Source: CAVWCQ01 sp963753545
GTDB lineage: Bacteria > Chloroflexota > Anaerolineae > Aggregatilineales > Aggregatilineaceae
Reading direction: 5' to 3'
NCBI GenBank assembly: GCA_963753545.1
Contig: CAVWCQ010000008.1
Location: 3,348,001-3,412,000, forward strand
Length of the DNA: 64,000 nt
Shown here piece by piece: positions 1 to 11,100 of the stretch. Position numbers and translations under genes: made by a program. Numbering within the stretch: position 1 is the first letter of the stretch; each line of letters opens with the position of its first letter. Below the pieces are notes generated by a model. The model saw only the letters and a program-made list of their open reading frames with translations. It was not told the origin of the DNA and made no database searches.

Positions 1-7
1 AGATGGC

Positions 8-1288
8 ATGCGAACGGTGCTGTTCGAGTATCCCTTCCTGTTCACGAGTGACACATCGGCAGGATCATTTGTCAGTGGCGTGACGGCAGCCGGATTGAAT
101 CTAACCGATTTAACCGATTTCACGGTCAACGGCCCACCACGCAACGAGATTCGCTACAAGATCCGGGCAGGACGCATCAGACCCGGAATCGCGGGGAACT
201 GGGAACTGGAGTCCGACAACTACATCTGGAAAATGAAGCTGGACGGCAAAACGCCCGCGCAGGTTTTTGATGCGCTTGTGCCCGCCGTTTCTCCCGTTGA
301 CACGGCTTTTGAGAACTTCTGGCAGCGGAACTGGATCTTCTGCGACCACATGGTGAGCGTGCTGGAAGTCGACGCGCTGCGGTTCGGATTATTCCGGCGC
401 ACAGGGAACGAAACCGAGTTTAACAACGCCGCCGACGATGGGGTGAGACTGAGCGTCCCGATCCCGTCCACGGGCAGCCCAAATCCAAGCTCGCTGATGG
501 ATAATGGCAGCGACTATTTTGAAGGTGTTGCCATTGGCGTCGAAGATCTTCAGATTGGCGATCTGGTTATCATCTGGAATAACTACTTCTTCCGCACCCT
601 CTTTGCCACCGATTTCGGCCTCGAAAACAGCATCATCAGCGACATTTTTGGGGATGAGCCGCGCAACGCGAGTCTGGTGGGCCATGGGGCCTCAGAGCGG
701 AAATATACGGAATTTGTCGGCGGGCTGGTGAACGATCTGGGCAGCATTCTGAAGGCCCTGCGCAAATTCATCACCAACAAGATCAACACCAGCGATCCGT
801 CGCACAACTATTTGTTGACCGGCGTTGTGATCAAGCCCACCGCACCGTTCGTTCTGGAACTCGTCTTCTGGAATCCGTTTGACGAGGATCTCGATCCGGC
901 AGATTCGAACCAGGAGATGCAGGTCCCTGGCGCGTGGTGGATTCGGGCAAAGCTTTCGGTGGTCAACCTGACCCTGGATCAGGCACTTATCCTGTTCCCC
1001 AAGTCTGTCGCCGTCGATACCTCGATCCATACGCCGCCGAAATTTCTCGAAGGTGCCGCCGGGGATTTTAGAGAGTCGATCTATATCCCGCTGTCGATGC
1101 CGAAAGGCGTCAGGGGCGGCTGGACGGGCTATTTTAAGCAGGCCAAAGACGATGCGACTAACGGACTGCCCCCCACTACTGTGAGCAAAGTGGAAGATGC
1201 CAAGGTGGACTCTGAGTGGGCACCCGGTTTCCACTATGCCGGACCCGGAACTAAAATTCCGGTCCTTCGGCCCAAGGTGCGCATATGA
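8..1288 (+). CDS. Uncharacterised protein, first visible gene of the giant-protein cluster
   Basis: I do not recognise a family. The 426-residue product has no signal peptide or membrane segment. It is rich in aromatic residues and acidic turns, and the middle (about residues 180-215) has a hydrophobic core followed by an FFRTLF-like stretch. The ATG at 8 is used because it is the first one in the window, but the frame stays open to base 2, so the true start may lie upstream. Its stop overlaps the ATG of the next gene by four bases (ATGA), which implies translational coupling and membership in the five-gene cluster that follows. The role is presumably structural or a partner of the larger products; that is inference from position only. 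Confidence 0.7.
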   Translation: MRTVLFEYPFLFTSDTSAGSFVSGVTAAGLNLTDLTDFTVNGPPRNEIRYKIRAGRIRPGIAGNWELESDNYIWKMKLDGKTPAQVFDALVPAVSPVDTAFENFWQRNWIFCDHMVSVLEVDALRFGLFRRTGNETEFNNAADDGVRLSVPIPSTGSPNPSSLMDNGSDYFEGVAIGVEDLQIGDLVIIWNNYFFRTLFATDFGLENSIISDIFGDEPRNASLVGHGASERKYTEFVGGLVNDLGSILKALRKFITNKINTSDPSHNYLLTGVVIKPTAPFVLELVFWNPFDEDLDPADSNQEMQVPGAWWIRAKLSVVNLTLDQALILFPKSVAVDTSIHTPPKFLEGAAGDFRESIYIPLSMPKGVRGGWTGYFKQAKDDATNGLPPTTVSKVEDAKVDSEWAPGFHYAGPGTKIPVLRPKVRI

Positions 1289-4200
1289 GCAACGGGACAG
1301 CCTCTTCAGCAGCTTCTTCAATTGAACGTGTCGCGCAGTTTATCGCGGACGCCCTGGCGGCGCTCCTACCGTTTGTGGGAACGAATGATCCGAGCGGAGA
1401 ACCGATTCGCCTGTTGGTGCGCCAATTGGGATGGGAACTGCCCGGCCCTGTCCCACCGTCTCTGATCGCCCTGCGTCCGGCGGTTGCCGCCCTGGCTGAA
1501 AGCTCAGCGCACGCCACTGCCTTATTGGAGAAGGCGCGCAGCGGTCAGGAACCGTCCATCGAAGAGACTGCCGTCGTCCTGACGGCGCTCGTCGCGGCGC
1601 TCGCCAAAACGATTGCGGACCTATCCCAGTTGAATGGAAAACTGGCGAACGAGCTTCCTCCCGCTTTTGTCAGCTCCACCCAGATCAACCTGAACTTTGG
1701 GGCGCGGCTGCTCGATACCCTGTTTATCGAGGCGGCCCTCAAGCGCGTTCCGGCGGTGGTTCATGCGCTGCGGGTGCTCGGAATCTTTGAAATCTCGCAG
1801 CTAGACGCTAATCCCGCCACGTCTCAGCCGGAATTTACCTTCCGACGGATTCACTGGGAGCGCATCCCGCAGTTTTTCCAGAAGCCCGGCGATGTCTTCC
1901 GCGATGCTTACGGCTGGGGTACACCTGATCTGAAGCTGGAACCGCTGCTGGATGCACTGGCGGCGCTGACAAGCGGACACGGACTCTATGATTATCCTTC
2001 GAAAGGGCTGATTAAGGCTGTCGCGCCAACGGTTGATCCCAAAACGGCGGATATCGAGCGTTCCTTCGAAATGCCGATCATCGACATCGGGCTTCTGAAG
2101 GCAATTGCGGGCGTGACCGCCATTCCGAAAGCTTCTCCTGGGGAGATACAAGGGTTAGCCGTCGCACTCTTTATCACAGGCGGAGCGGCAAAGATTGAAA
2201 TTCCGCTGACGGCAACTCTCTCGCTGATCCTGGGCGGATCGCTGGAAGGCTCAACCGGGATCGCGCTGGCGTTCCGGCCCGGACAGGCGCTCAGTGTGGT
2301 GTCCGATTTCGATGGGAGCAGCTCACCTGTCACGGGAGCGGAACTCTCGGCGGGACTGTCGTATAAAGCACCGAGCGAACAGGAACCGCTGATCCTGCTC
2401 TCGATCCCCGGCGGGTCACGACTCGAACTGCATGAGGGACACGCCAGCAGCGGCTTTATCGTGGACGGCGGATCGCCCCCCGATTTTATTTTTGAACTGG
2501 GCGTCGATCATGGGCGTTTTATTCTCGGCGGCGGCCAAGGGGATGGGTTCTTAAACAAGATACTCCCCAAAGATGGAATTCGCAGTGATTTCCAAGTGAT
2601 CGTTGGTTTTTCTTACGCGCACGGCATCTATTTTAAGGGAAGCGCCAGCCTCGAAATTCAAGTTCCGACCCACATCAGCCTGGGGCCCATTGAAATCCAG
2701 GCCCTGTACCTCATGCTGGGCATCAAGGACGGCAAGCTGCCGTTCGAAATATCCAGCATGATCAAGGCCAGTCTGGGACCGCTGCAAGCCGTGGTCGAGC
2801 GCCTGGGCGTGACCGCAACCCTTGATTTCCCCCCAGGCGGCGGGAATCTTGGCCCCGTCAACGTTGACCTGGGCTTCAAACCGCCGAACGGCATCGGCCT
2901 CTCGCTTGATGTGGGTGTCGTCAAAGGCGGCGGTTATCTCTACTTCGACTTTGACCGGGAAGAATACGCCGGAGTCCTGGAACTCTCCTTCAGCGGCATT
3001 ATCACGATCACTGCCATTGGCCTGCTGACGACACGCATGCCCGACGGTTCGAAGGGCTTCTCGCTGCTGATCATCATCAGCGTGGAATTTGGGACACCTA
3101 TTCAGCTCAGCTTTGGCTTTACCTTGATCGGCCTGGGCGGGCTGCTTGGCCTGAACCGCACGATGAATCTGCAAGCGCTGACCGAAGGTGTCCGCAGCGG
3201 GTCGGTGAACAATATCATGTTCCCGCGGGATGTGATCGCCAACGCGCCGCGCATCATCAGCGATCTGCGCGCCATCTTCCCGCCGCTCAATGACCGGTTC
3301 CTGATCGGCCCCTTCGCCAAGATCGGCTGGGGCACGCCGACGCTGATCAGCCTCTCGCTCGGCGTCATCATCGAAATTCCTGGCAATATCGCCATCATTG
3401 GCATCCTGCGTGTCGCCCTGCCCACCGATGATGCCGCGCTGATTATCTTGCAGGTCAGCTTTGTCGGGGCCATCGAATTCGACAAAAAGCGGATCTTCTT
3501 CTTCGCCAGCATGTATGAATCGCGCATCCTGTTTATCACCCTGGAAGGCGAGATGGGCCTGCTCATCGCCTTTGGGGATGATGCGAATTTTGTGCTGTCG
3601 GTGGGCGGCTTCCATCCCCGCTTCAACCCGCCGCCGCTGCCCTTCCCCAACCCGCGCCGGATCGCCTTCGATATCATCCATACTCCGGTAGCATTGATCC
3701 GGGTTGAGGCGTATTTTGCCGTCACGAGCAACACGGTTCAGTTCGGCGCACATGCCGATCTGCAATTTGGGTTCGATGATTTTGGGATCGAAGGGCACAT
3801 CGGGTTTGATGTCCTGATCCAGTTCTCGCCCTTCTATTTCATCGCGGAAATTTCGGCTTCTGTCTCGCTCAAGGCGTTCGGCGTCGGATTGTTCAGCATC
3901 CATCTGAGCTTCTCGCTGGAAGGTCCGACCCCCTACCGCGCCAAGGGATCGGGGTCGATCTCGCTGCTCTTCTTCGAGATTTCGGCGGACTTCGATATCA
4001 CCTGGGGTGAAACGCGCGACACCAGTCTGCCGCCGATCCCGGTGATCCCGTTGCTGAAGGGCGAGTTTGAGAAGATGGACAACTGGCGCGCCCTGCTGCC
4101 CGCCGACAATAACCTGCTCGTCGCGCTGCGGAAGTTTGACGCCCCGGCAGACACGGTTGTTTTGCATCCAGTAGGCACGCTGCACATCAGCCAAAAAGCC

Positions 4201-4798
4201 GTGCCGCTGGATCTGAGCATCGACAAGGTGGGCAATCAAAAACCGAGCGATGCCAAACACTTCTCCGTGAGCGTATCCAGCAGCGGACTTGGTAAAAAGG
4301 GCGATGCAAGCGAGCAGTTTGCCATCGCCCAGTATCAGGATATGGACGACGCGACCAAACTCTCGCGGCCCGCTTTCCAGCTTCAGAACAGCGGCATTGA
4401 GCTTTCGGTGACAGGGCAGGATATCAATTCCAGCCGGGTCGCCAAACGCATCGTGCGCTACGAAGAAATCATCATCGACAACAACTACAAGCGGTTTGTC
4501 CGCCGCTTCCGCACGCTGGCAAGCGCGCTGTTCGTCCACTTCCTGCGGGGAGCGAGTGTCAGCCAGTCAACGCTCTCAAAAGCTTACGCCGATCAGCGCC
4601 AGCCGTTTGCCGAGAAGATCGCGACGAAAGACGAAGCTTATACCGTCGCGTTCCAGGCGAACAACAAACCCTTCAGCGAGACGGCAACGTTTAACAGTGA
4701 AGCCTGCCGCCCGCGAGTTTGTCCGCCAGCAAGTGGCCCTTGATCCCAACCAGGCCGATGTTCTCCATGTGATTCCAGAGTACGAGGTGATGCAATGA
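1285..4798 (+). CDS. Giant beta-rich protein, DUF6603-like, with a frameshift near its end
   Basis: The product is about 1170 residues after frame correction. An alpha-helical N-terminal third is followed by long alternating beta stretches rich in Gly, Ile, Leu and Phe. Landmarks are GGGYLYFDFD near residue 547, a GLNRTMN motif near 625 and a Pro-rich FNPPPLPFPNP segment near 780. This pattern matches my memory of proteins labelled DUF6603, whose function is unknown. No signal peptide is visible. The uninterrupted frame stops at 4743, but the +1 frame downstream of about 4695 gives a sensible tail (AREFVRQQVALDPNQAD) ending in a TGA that overlaps the next ATG as ATGA. The 3514-base span is one base longer than a multiple of three, consistent with one extra base in the GC-rich stretch near 4700-4710. 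Confidence 0.75.
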
Positions 4799-7700
4799 CC
4801 CTGTCGAATTACTCCTTTTTACCCTGGCTGCGGCAGGGCATCGCCAACTATATCCAATCGGGTGATAACGATCCGAACGTGAAACTGCGGGCGGAGGTCC
4901 AGGTTGATCTCCAGTTGAACGCGGAGAAGCTGGACGGCGGCACACAGACCGAAACGATCACGCGCAAGGTTCAGCTTTTTGGACCGGGCGATATCGTGGG
5001 CATCGAAAGCCGGGCGATCATCCGCACCGACCCGCGCAACTGGATCACGAATTACGAGCCGAATTACCTGCCGTGCATCGAGTTTTATGACGAGGATTTC
5101 CCCTGGCGCTATACGCCTGCCAAACCCGATGGCACAAAACATCGTCTGCGCCCCTGGATCATACTGATCGTCTTAAAAGAAGGCGAGTTTGAAGACGGGA
5201 CTAACATCAAGGATAGACCGCTGGCCTATATCAAGGTGGATGATCTCACGCTGTTCCCTCCCGCCGATCTCCTATGGGCCTGGGCGCATGTGCATGTGAA
5301 TCGCAGCCTGACGGCGAACGATCAGGAGATTACTTCCGGCGATATGAACGCCGTGCTGCCCCGGCTGCAAAACGCGCTCAAGGAAAATCCCGACCTCGCC
5401 TATTCACGCCTGATCAGCCCGCGCCACCTGGAGCCGAATGCGCCTTATCATGCCTTCGTCATTCCGACGTTTGAGAGCGGGCGGCTGGCAGGGCTGGGAT
5501 TGGACCCAGGCACCGCGCCCAACGCGACGCAAAGTGCGTGGGTGGCCTACCAATCAAGGGCCGAACCTCAGTTTTACCCGATCTACTACCGCTGGTACTT
5601 TCGCACCGGGGAAATTGGCGACTTTGAATATCTGGTCCGCCTGCTGGAAGCCAAACCCGTGAATCCCAAGGTGGGCAAGCGGGATATGGACGTGCTGTTC
5701 CCAGGCGCGAACCTGCCGCCCATCGATGATCCCGAATTGGGTGGCGTACTCCAATTGGGTGGGGCGCTGCGCGCACCGGATAGCCCCAATTTTGATGATT
5801 GGGACGATCCAACGCCGCACCCCTTCGAGGTCGAACTCGCTAAACTCGTGAATTTGGCGGATGAATATGCCGAAAAGACGGTCCCCGAAGCCCATGCGGA
5901 CGCCGGGATCGAGCCGCCAGAAGACCCCGATGATACGGACGATCCGCTGATTACGCCGCCCATCTATGGGCACTGGCATGCGCTTTCCAACCGGCTGCTG
6001 TCGGACAAGGACGGGACGCCGCTGCCTAACCCGGATAACTGGCTGCACGAACTGAACCTCGATCCGCGCTACCGCGTTCCCGCCGGGTTTGGCACTCATG
6101 TCGTTCAGGCCAACCAGGAAGAATATATGGATGGGGCCTGGGGGCAGATTGGCGATGTGCTCGAAGCAAACCGCCGTATCCGCGAAGCCCAGCTTGCCAA
6201 AAGTGTCGCCTGGATATGGCATGAGCGTCACCTGAAGCCAATGGCTGCCGTCCAACCGGACAAAGCGTTTATGTTCACGGCCCCACTGGCACGGCGGGTG
6301 ATTGTGCAAGGCTCCACCGTTCAGCACCATCTGACCGGGAGCGTGCTGCCCCCTGTATTGGCCTCGACCACGATGCGCCGCACACTGCGACCGGGCGGGC
6401 GATTGATGACCCGCGCCAGCTTTGAGGGGCAGGCCAACCGGGCCAATCTGCTCACGCGGATCAGTGCCGGGCAGGTCGTCGCTGTGCCGCCCAAACCCAC
6501 GCCGGAGGGTCTGCCCTCACCGGACGCGATTGGCGAGGAACTGGCAAAAACAGAGTTGGCGGATCGGCCATCCTGGCTGCTGGACCTGCTGCGCCGCTAC
6601 CCCTGGCTGGTCAAGGCGACTCTGCTCTTGATCCCGCTGGTGGCGCTGGTGATACTGCTGCTGTTCTTCACGATCATTATCATTCCGATTGGACTGGCGA
6701 TCATCGTTGGTCTGGTTTATCTCTACCGCTACCTCAGCCGAGTTGCCGGGGAACTGGAGAGGGCCGAGTCGCTGCTGCCGACGCATCAAACGCCCGGCGC
6801 AGTCGATAAACTGCCGAAAAGCCCTGACTTTGTGTTGTCCGATCCCGAACACCCTGTTACGCCAACACAGGGGCGAAGGGACAGCGCCGAGGCCAAACGG
6901 TTTAAGGAATCGCTGCGGGATGCCAACGCGGTCATGGATGTGAGCCGGAAATCCGGTGAAGTCCCGCCATTGAAGGGTGTGAATTTAGGTGTTTTGACCA
7001 ACGCGTCAATAGCAGCGATTGATCCCCAGATCACTGTGCCGAAACGCACCTGGGGATCCCTGTTTATCCCGGATCGCATCTGGGACTCGCTGGTTTTGCC
7101 CGCCCCGGAAGAATTTGTCGAGGCGATGGCCTATCCCGAATTTGATATCCCCATGTACTGCCCGCTGGTGACGCTGTCATCCGACCTGTTCCTGCCCAAC
7201 ATCCAGTTGATCGACCAGAACAGTATCACGCTGCTCAAGACGAACCAGAAATTTATCGAGTCCTATATGGTCGGGCTGAACCACGAGTTCGCGCGGGAAC
7301 TGCTCTGGCGCGAATATCCCACCGATCAGCGAGGCAGTTATTTCCGGCAGTTCTGGGACGTGACGGGCTACATGGATACCGAAAATCTGAGTGCTGAAGC
7401 GCTGCGTGAAAAACTGCGCGATATCCCGCCGCTGCACCGCTGGGGCAAACGATCAAAACTCGGTGAACACGATAACCGCGACGAAGGCGGTCCGGCGGAG
7501 GATGAGGTCGTCCTGGTCATTCGCGGCGAACTGCTGAAAAAATATCCGACGGCGGTGATCTACGCGCACCAGGCCGAATGGCGGCGCAATCTGGACGGCA
7601 CGATTGACAACACCAAAGAACGGCGGCTGCGCGAACCGGAAGATTTGCCACAACCTCGCCCAGCCGATCCGCTGAAGGTGCTGATCAAAACGCCGCTCTA

Positions 7701-8124
7701 CGATGCCCGGATTGATCCCGATATCTATTTTTTCGGCTTCGATCTGACGGTGGAAGAGGTGCAGGGCGGCACAGGCGAAAATCCGAACGATCCTGCCGGG
7801 TGGTTCTTTGTCATCAAGGAGCGCCCCGGCGAACCGCGCTTTGGCCTGGATATTGACAAGCAGCCGCAGTTGAACGTCTGGAACGATCTGGCCTGGGGCG
7901 ACGTGCTGCCCGGTAACGGCGGCGGGTTTGTCCCACTTAACCAGACATTCACGCTGGTCAATCCGTCGGGCGATGCGTCCCTGGCGGAAAAGGTCGAACA
8001 GTACAAGGACGATAAAAACATCCTCTGGAACCCCAACACGAACGCGGCGGAACTCGCTTACATCCTGTACCAATCGCCGGTTCTAGTCGCCGTGCACGCC
8101 AGCGAAATGCTGCGCCGCAAGTAG
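4795..8124 (+). CDS. Uncharacterised 1109-residue protein with a central membrane hairpin
   Basis: This is the third cluster gene, with its start overlapping the corrected stop of the preceding gene. No enzyme motif is recognised. The N-terminal quarter contains NYEPNYLPCIEFYDEDFPW and RLRPWIILIVL segments that I recall from uncharacterised proteins of actinobacteria and related bacteria. At about residues 608-647 there is a run of nearly forty hydrophobic residues ending in YLYRYLSRV, long enough for two closely packed membrane helices. It is the only membrane segment I see in the cluster, so this protein may anchor the assembly. It sits in the middle of a soluble-looking polypeptide with no N-terminal signal. 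The stop at 8124 is followed by a GGAGAG ribosome site and the next ATG after 12 bases. Confidence 0.75.
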   Translation: MTLSNYSFLPWLRQGIANYIQSGDNDPNVKLRAEVQVDLQLNAEKLDGGTQTETITRKVQLFGPGDIVGIESRAIIRTDPRNWITNYEPNYLPCIEFYDEDFPWRYTPAKPDGTKHRLRPWIILIVLKEGEFEDGTNIKDRPLAYIKVDDLTLFPPADLLWAWAHVHVNRSLTANDQEITSGDMNAVLPRLQNALKENPDLAYSRLISPRHLEPNAPYHAFVIPTFESGRLAGLGLDPGTAPNATQSAWVAYQSRAEPQFYPIYYRWYFRTGEIGDFEYLVRLLEAKPVNPKVGKRDMDVLFPGANLPPIDDPELGGVLQLGGALRAPDSPNFDDWDDPTPHPFEVELAKLVNLADEYAEKTVPEAHADAGIEPPEDPDDTDDPLITPPIYGHWHALSNRLLSDKDGTPLPNPDNWLHELNLDPRYRVPAGFGTHVVQANQEEYMDGAWGQIGDVLEANRRIREAQLAKSVAWIWHERHLKPMAAVQPDKAFMFTAPLARRVIVQGSTVQHHLTGSVLPPVLASTTMRRTLRPGGRLMTRASFEGQANRANLLTRISAGQVVAVPPKPTPEGLPSPDAIGEELAKTELADRPSWLLDLLRRYPWLVKATLLLIPLVALVILLLFFTIIIIPIGLAIIVGLVYLYRYLSRVAGELERAESLLPTHQTPGAVDKLPKSPDFVLSDPEHPVTPTQGRRDSAEAKRFKESLRDANAVMDVSRKSGEVPPLKGVNLGVLTNASIAAIDPQITVPKRTWGSLFIPDRIWDSLVLPAPEEFVEAMAYPEFDIPMYCPLVTLSSDLFLPNIQLIDQNSITLLKTNQKFIESYMVGLNHEFARELLWREYPTDQRGSYFRQFWDVTGYMDTENLSAEALREKLRDIPPLHRWGKRSKLGEHDNRDEGGPAEDEVVLVIRGELLKKYPTAVIYAHQAEWRRNLDGTIDNTKERRLREPEDLPQPRPADPLKVLIKTPLYDARIDPDIYFFGFDLTVEEVQGGTGENPNDPAGWFFVIKERPGEPRFGLDIDKQPQLNVWNDLAWGDVLPGNGGGFVPLNQTFTLVNPSGDASLAEKVEQYKDDKNILWNPNTNAAELAYILYQSPVLVAVHASEMLRRK

Positions 8125-8136
8125 GAGAGTCGGGAT

Positions 8137-11100
8137 ATGGGTAACGGGAACGATAGTGGAACGAAGCTGCATCAGGCGCGGCTTGATAAAGAGCAGAGCC
8201 GCCGCGCCCTGTTTGAAGCGCAGGAACGGCTCAAGCAGCTTCAGAATGCAGAGGCCGACCTCAACCGCGCCTTCGATCCGCAGAGCGACGAATACCAGCG
8301 GCGTAAAGCTGATCTGGATCACAGGCGAGACGAAGCTCAACAGATTCTAAAACGAGCACACGGGCAGTTCCGGCGAACGACGAGCGTTGAGGCGGGATTG
8401 TTCGAAGAATTTAAGCCGATCAGCGATCCCCGCGAACAGCTTCGGCGGTTTAATCCACAGTACCCATTTCTGCTGCTGCCGCTGCGCATTGAAACGCGCT
8501 TCAAGCCGGAACAACGCCAGATGTGGCTGCGGGTGTATCCCGACGATGCGGCGGTTGATTCGTTTGAACCAACCCTGTCGGAGACCGAGATCAAAAATGG
8601 GCGCGCGTTCTGGGCGGGGATGTGGGCGGCGGGCGGCAACGAAGGGCAGGAGCGGGCGGCATGGCGGGCGCTCGTTGCCAGCCACGGGGCAGGGCGGGCG
8701 CGCTGGATCATTCAGAATTACGGCCCGACCAGCACGAATAAGCCGACCAAGGTGAATGCTGACGATGTGATCCTGGCGATTCCAACCGATCAGCCCTTGA
8801 GCAGCGCCACTGAAGCGGACGCATTAGCCGCTTATTGGAAAGCATTCTGGCTGGCGGACAACGATTTCACGAAACAGCAGGCCGCCCTTACCACTTTGCG
8901 CGGCAAGGTTGGCGGGGCGGATCGTGCCGCCGAACTCATTGACCAGTACAGGCCCGTCAATCTGAGCGAAAAACCGGAAACTAAGCGCAAGGATCAGGTC
9001 ATTTCGAGTGTCATCTTTGTTGAATTTCCCGCTCCTGACGCGCAGCCCACCAAGCGTAATTCATGGTCCCAATCCGCTAAAGTCCATGTGATGCCGGAGC
9101 GCCTGATCGTGCTTGGCTATGTCGGTAACAGCCTGATGCTGGAAGTGATTGGCAATCCGATTCCGTCGCCGCTGGTTCTGACGCCTGATCCATCCGGCAC
9201 CAGCAATGCGCAGATCAAGGGAGAAGACGGCGATCTGACCATTGGTGAAGATCTGCGCTGGATGACGGATTTCGAGCGGGCGGTCGAGTGGGGCCTGGGT
9301 TTTAAGATCGATCTGAACGCCGACCTGCTTGAGCGCGGCTTTGATCGACTGCTGGTGCTCGGCGTGCGGCTGAGCGCGGATGAGCAAGAGGGCAAAGACC
9401 TGCTGCAAACACTGCTGATCAACCATCATTTCAGCAGCAAGGGCCTGACACTTCTGCCGCAGGGAACACCCACCAATAACACGGACAGCGGCGGGGCGGG
9501 CTACAGCCGTTCGGATGACGCGGATGCCACCTTCAAGGATTACGTCTATGGGGTAACAGGTATCAGCCCAACCACTGACGAGATGCAAAAGTCGGATGGG
9601 CAGTGGCTCAGCGAATACCTGGGCATCGATCTCGATATAGGGATGGGCCTGCCGCATGCCGACGGACAGGATCAGGCGGAAGCGCGAGCGATAAATCTGG
9701 CGCTGTACCCTGGAACGATGGGTTACATGCTGCAAACGATGCTCAAGCCTGCCCTGACGTGGGATCAGATTCGTGCGGTCCGCTGGTTCATGGCGCGCTA
9801 TGTCAGCGGGCGAGGGGCGGTTCCGGCGATCCGCATCGGCAGCCAACCCTACGGCATTTTGCCCACAACGGCCTTCTCTCGCATGCGATGGATTCAGGGC
9901 GATATTTTCCTGGACCGCCAGCAGCGAGGGTTTTTGCCCAAGCTGTACGAGATTCTGCAAGCATTAGCCGGAATCTGGCGGCAGATGGCGTTTAACGTCG
10001 ATTATGTGGGCAAGCGCGGCGATGGGCATCAAATCGATGCGCATCAAATTCTGCTCAACATCGTCGGCCTGCATCCCGCATCCGTCGAGTTTCACAGCCG
10101 CTACGCCGAGAGTGAGTCGCATCTCTTTAACCTGATGAACGTTCAGGGCATTGCTCAGCCGTTTCTCAACGCGAAAAATACCTGGATCAGCAGCGAATGG
10201 GCCAACTCCGATGGCATCGATCCGGCGCTGCTGTTTCTGCGGTCGCTGGGCTATTCAGCCGAGGAAATGCCGCTGCTCTTTAAACTGTTCTTCTGGCTCG
10301 GAACGCAGCTTCTGCAAGGCCCGGTTATTGACGATCAGCCGCTCTCCGAAACACTTGGCATCCGCAAATATACGCCTGATCCCAACGGCAAGAACTACTT
10401 GCAATGGTTGGCAGAGACGGCGAATACGTCGCTGGATGCGCTGCGCAAACAGGAAGGCTTTATTGATAACAAGCCGCCCGAAGCGCTCCTCTATATTATG
10501 CTGCGCTATGCGCTGATCAACGCCTTCCACGATACCAGCCTGGATTTGCAGGTGCGGCACGATCTGATCACGCTGGATGAAGCGGTGGCTCTGCAAGCCG
10601 AACCACAATTTGTCCATGTGAAGGAGCAGCAGGAAATCAGCGAGAGTCGCTGGACGCAGCTTTATCGCGCCGCGCCGGAGATCACTGACAGCCCGACATT
10701 GCCTCTTGGTGAATACATTGCCAAAAACGCGATCACGCTGGTTGATACCACCGAATTGAAGGAACAAATCGAGGCCATCACGCGGCTGATCAATACACCT
10801 ACCGCCCGGCTGGAAAGATTATTCGCGGAACACATTGATCTCTGTTCCTATCGTCTCGATGCGTGGCTGCTAGGACTGGTCCGCTTCCAACTGGACTCGC
10901 TGCGCCGCCAACAGTATCCTGCCGATGGAGGCGAGGGGAAGCAGGGTGGCATTTACCTGGGCGCGTATGGCTGGCTGGAAGATGTACGCCCCGAACACAA
11001 ACAGTTTACGCCTGTCCGGCTGCCAGAGGAGTTAGATAGCATCTTTAATCCCGAACGCGGCCCGAACGATCCGCCGCTGCCCCAATTGATGCGCGACAGC

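Noticed and set aside
2551..4539. Long antisense open frame of 662 codons on the minus strand
   Set aside because: It mirrors the DUF6603-like gene, is charged and low-complexity, has no ribosome site and ends inside the coding strand's repeats; it follows from the codon bias of the plus-strand gene.
5554..6330. Antisense open frame of 258 codons
   Set aside because: Shadow of the 1109-residue gene; no ribosome site.
9061..9960. Antisense open frame of 299 codons
   Set aside because: Lies fully inside the 1880-residue gene, with no start signal and an unnatural His/Arg/Gln-rich composition.
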